Shown one piece after another: positions 5,367 through 6,326 of a stretch of DNA of 6,326 nucleotides; the stretch's first letter is position 1, and each line of letters begins with the position of its first letter. This stretch comes from Planctomycetota bacterium. GTDB lineage: Bacteria; Planctomycetota; MHYJ01; JACPRB01. Under the pieces are notes generated by a model that searched no databases, was not told where the DNA came from, and saw nothing but the letters and a program-made list of their open reading frames with translations. The position numbers were made by a program, and so were the translations under genes. The DNA lies in contig JACQFK010000444.1 of assembly GCA_016200125.1 (NCBI GenBank), positions 1-6,326 of the forward strand, read 5' to 3'.

Positions 5367-5960
5367 ATGAAGACGATGCTGACCTTGGCCCTGATCCTGT
5401 CGGCGGGGGCGATCGCCGCCGCCCAGGAGGAGCGCGACCGGCGGATGGACGATCTCCGGCGCGACCACGAACGGCGGATGCAGGAGTTGCAGAGGAAATT
5501 CGACGACGACCGCGCGCGGCTGGAGTCCGACTTCCGCCGGCGCCTGGAGGAATCCCGCCGTCCCGAGGGCGGCGAGCGCCGTCCGGGCGGGGGCGGGGGG
5601 CTGGAGGAGCAGGTCCGCCGGCTGTCCGAACAGGTTGAGCGTCTCACGCATGAGGTCGAGCGGCTGAAGCAGGGCGGCGGCCGTCCCGGCGGCGATCGTC
5701 CCGCCGAGCTGCGCCGTCCCGAGCTGCCGCGTCCGCCCGAGCCTCCGCGGATCGAGCGTCCCTTCGAGCCCCGCCGGCCCGAAGCGCCGCGTCCCCCCGA
5801 TCCTCCGCGCGCCGAGCGCCCCTCCGAGCCCCGCCCGCCCGATCGTCCGGCTCCTCCGGGCCGCGAGCCCCGTCCCCAGGAGCCCGAGCGCCGTCCGCCT
5901 CCGCCGCGGGAGAATCGCGAGCGGCCGGAGAGGCCGGGGGAAGGCAGCGTCCTCTACTAA
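5367..5960 (+). CDS. Exported coiled-coil protein with proline/arginine-rich tail
   Basis: I recognise no family. The protein has 197 residues. A signal peptide (MKTMLTLALILSAGAIAAA) is probably cleaved before Gln20. Residues about 21-65 are a highly charged helix rich in Arg, Glu and Asp. A Gly/Pro break (66-78) includes GGGGG. Residues 79-102 are a regular heptad zipper with Val at a and Leu at d (VRRLSEQVERLTHEVERL), which favours a parallel dimer. From about 105 to 193 the chain is Pro/Arg/Glu-rich and probably extended or disordered, with a duplicated 20-residue unit, ending GEGSVLY. There is no membrane anchor or sorting motif, so a secreted, periplasmic or wall-bound structural role is inferred. 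The strong SD AGGAGGA supports the start. The stop overlaps that of the convergent gene. Low complexity raises caution, but the signal peptide, SD and zipper together support a real gene. Confidence 0.8.
   Translation: MKTMLTLALILSAGAIAAAQEERDRRMDDLRRDHERRMQELQRKFDDDRARLESDFRRRLEESRRPEGGERRPGGGGGLEEQVRRLSEQVERLTHEVERLKQGGGRPGGDRPAELRRPELPRPPEPPRIERPFEPRRPEAPRPPDPPRAERPSEPRPPDRPAPPGREPRPQEPERRPPPPRENRERPERPGEGSVLY
5727..5846 (+). repeat. Two tandem 60-nt units in the proline-rich tail
   Basis: Units 5727-5786 and 5787-5846 are in frame and encode PRPPEPPRIERPFEPRRPEA and PRPPDPPRAERPSEPRPPDR. By hand alignment they share 48 of 60 bases and 14 of 20 residues. Shorter degenerate RP/EPR motifs continue on both sides, as expected if the tail grew by slippage or unequal recombination. 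Confidence 0.7.
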
Positions 5961-6326
5961 CGCGGCTGGGAGGTCTGGAGGAGCCAGGCCGACTCGGCCT
6001 TGAGCAGCTCCCTCGCAAGCTCCGCGTAGCCTTCGCCCAGCGGGTGGCAGATGTCGCTGAACCAGTCCGTCCGCAGCCCGGGCGCCATGAAGAAGCGGAC
6101 GCCGCGGGCCGCGAGCTTCTCGCGGACGGACTGCTTCAGCCGCTGGTACACGCCCCGCATCGGCGGGTTCATCATGTCCTCGTTCATGGGCCCCACCAGG
6201 ACGAGCACCCGGTTGCCGCGCCGTTCGAGCAGGGACAGGACGCGCTCGAAGGCCTTCCACTGCTCGTCGTCCTCGAGGTCGGGCCTGTTGTGGTCTTGCC
6301 TTTGGGGGGCGGCCCCGCTGCAGGGG
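5957..6326 (-). CDS. SGNH-hydrolase-like protein, C-terminal fragment
   Basis: The frame is open from the right edge to a TAG at 5959-5957 and gives 122 residues; the start lies outside the window. An internal GTG (6208-6206) could be mistaken for a start, but the frame continues upstream without a break (DHNRPDLEDDEQWKAFERVL). The visible part fits the second half of an SGNH/GDSL fold: an amphipathic helix ending in LLERRGNRV, strand and turn VLVLVGPMNED, a helix with YQRLKQSVREKLAARGV, strand RFFMAPGLR, then WFSDICHPLGEGYAELAREL. In that last segment D-x-x-H is the usual catalytic Asp/His block and 'HP...GY..LA..L' is the typical ending. The nucleophile Ser block would be upstream and cannot be checked. 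Esterase, acetyl-transfer or DltD/AlgJ-like envelope roles are possible; none is decided. It converges on the coiled-coil gene with overlapping stops. Confidence 0.75.
   Translation of the reverse strand, partial: PCSGAAPQRQDHNRPDLEDDEQWKAFERVLSLLERRGNRVLVLVGPMNEDMMNPPMRGVYQRLKQSVREKLAARGVRFFMAPGLRTDWFSDICHPLGEGYAELARELLKAESAWLLQTSQPR

Noticed and set aside
5585..5602. Possible G-quadruplex (GGG, GGGGG and GGGGGG runs separated by single C)
   Set aside because: There are only three separated runs of three or more G; a fourth is missing, and the stretch simply encodes a Pro-Gly linker.
5280..6260. Long minus-strand open frame (326 codons) across the coiled-coil gene and the SGNH fragment
   Set aside because: It is out of frame with the SGNH-like sequence and reads the complement of the proline-rich repeats as Ala/Gly/Arg-rich low complexity. 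It arises from a lack of stops in GC-rich DNA.
1..6326. A defence, phage, CRISPR or transposon system
   Set aside because: No nuclease, helicase, integrase, transposase, terminal repeats or regularly spaced repeats are visible on either strand.

Overview
This is a GC-rich bacterial window with eight protein genes: six complete and two cut by the window edges. I see no RNA gene, insertion sequence, phage gene or CRISPR array. The organism is unknown. High GC, a secretome-type DNRLRE protein, a long YceI lipoprotein, and cytoplasmic genes without Shine-Dalgarno (SD) sites beside exported ones with strong SD sites would suit Planctomycetota or a similar environmental lineage. That is a low-confidence inference; Acidobacteriota or Myxococcota are not excluded.

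Layout. Positions 1-1951, minus strand, hold an envelope operon. It begins with a lipoprotein carrying two YceI (polyisoprenoid-binding type) domains, continues with an unrecognised 154-aa protein with two membrane segments starting 1 nt after the lipoprotein stop, and ends, after a 54-nt gap with a small hairpin, at the exported N-terminus of a probable amidohydrolase. A good sigma70-like promoter lies just upstream of the lipoprotein. Divergent from it, 2020-3201 (+) encodes a two-domain beta-sandwich/DNRLRE protein with no visible export signal.

Positions 3238-4754, minus strand, hold a two-gene unit: a HemK/PrmA-like methyltransferase overlapping by ATGA with a ChbG/HpnK (YdjC) family carbohydrate deacetylase. 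It converges on the DNRLRE gene, and the 36-nt gap between their stops is filled by an inverted repeat. Divergent from the methyltransferase, 4784-5299 (+) encodes a DUF309 protein. The -10-like elements of this divergent pair overlap, and the transcripts may have little or no leader.

Positions 5367-5960 (+) encode an exported coiled-coil protein with a proline/arginine-rich tail containing a 60-nt tandem duplication. Its stop codon overlaps that of the convergent SGNH-hydrolase-like gene (5957 to beyond the right edge).

The genes look like ordinary chromosomal envelope and housekeeping genes. I found no convincing new multi-gene system. The most notable items are the tandem YceI lipoprotein with its unknown membrane partner, altered motif residues in both the deacetylase and the methyltransferase, and the compact regulatory DNA at 1951-2020 and 4754-4784.
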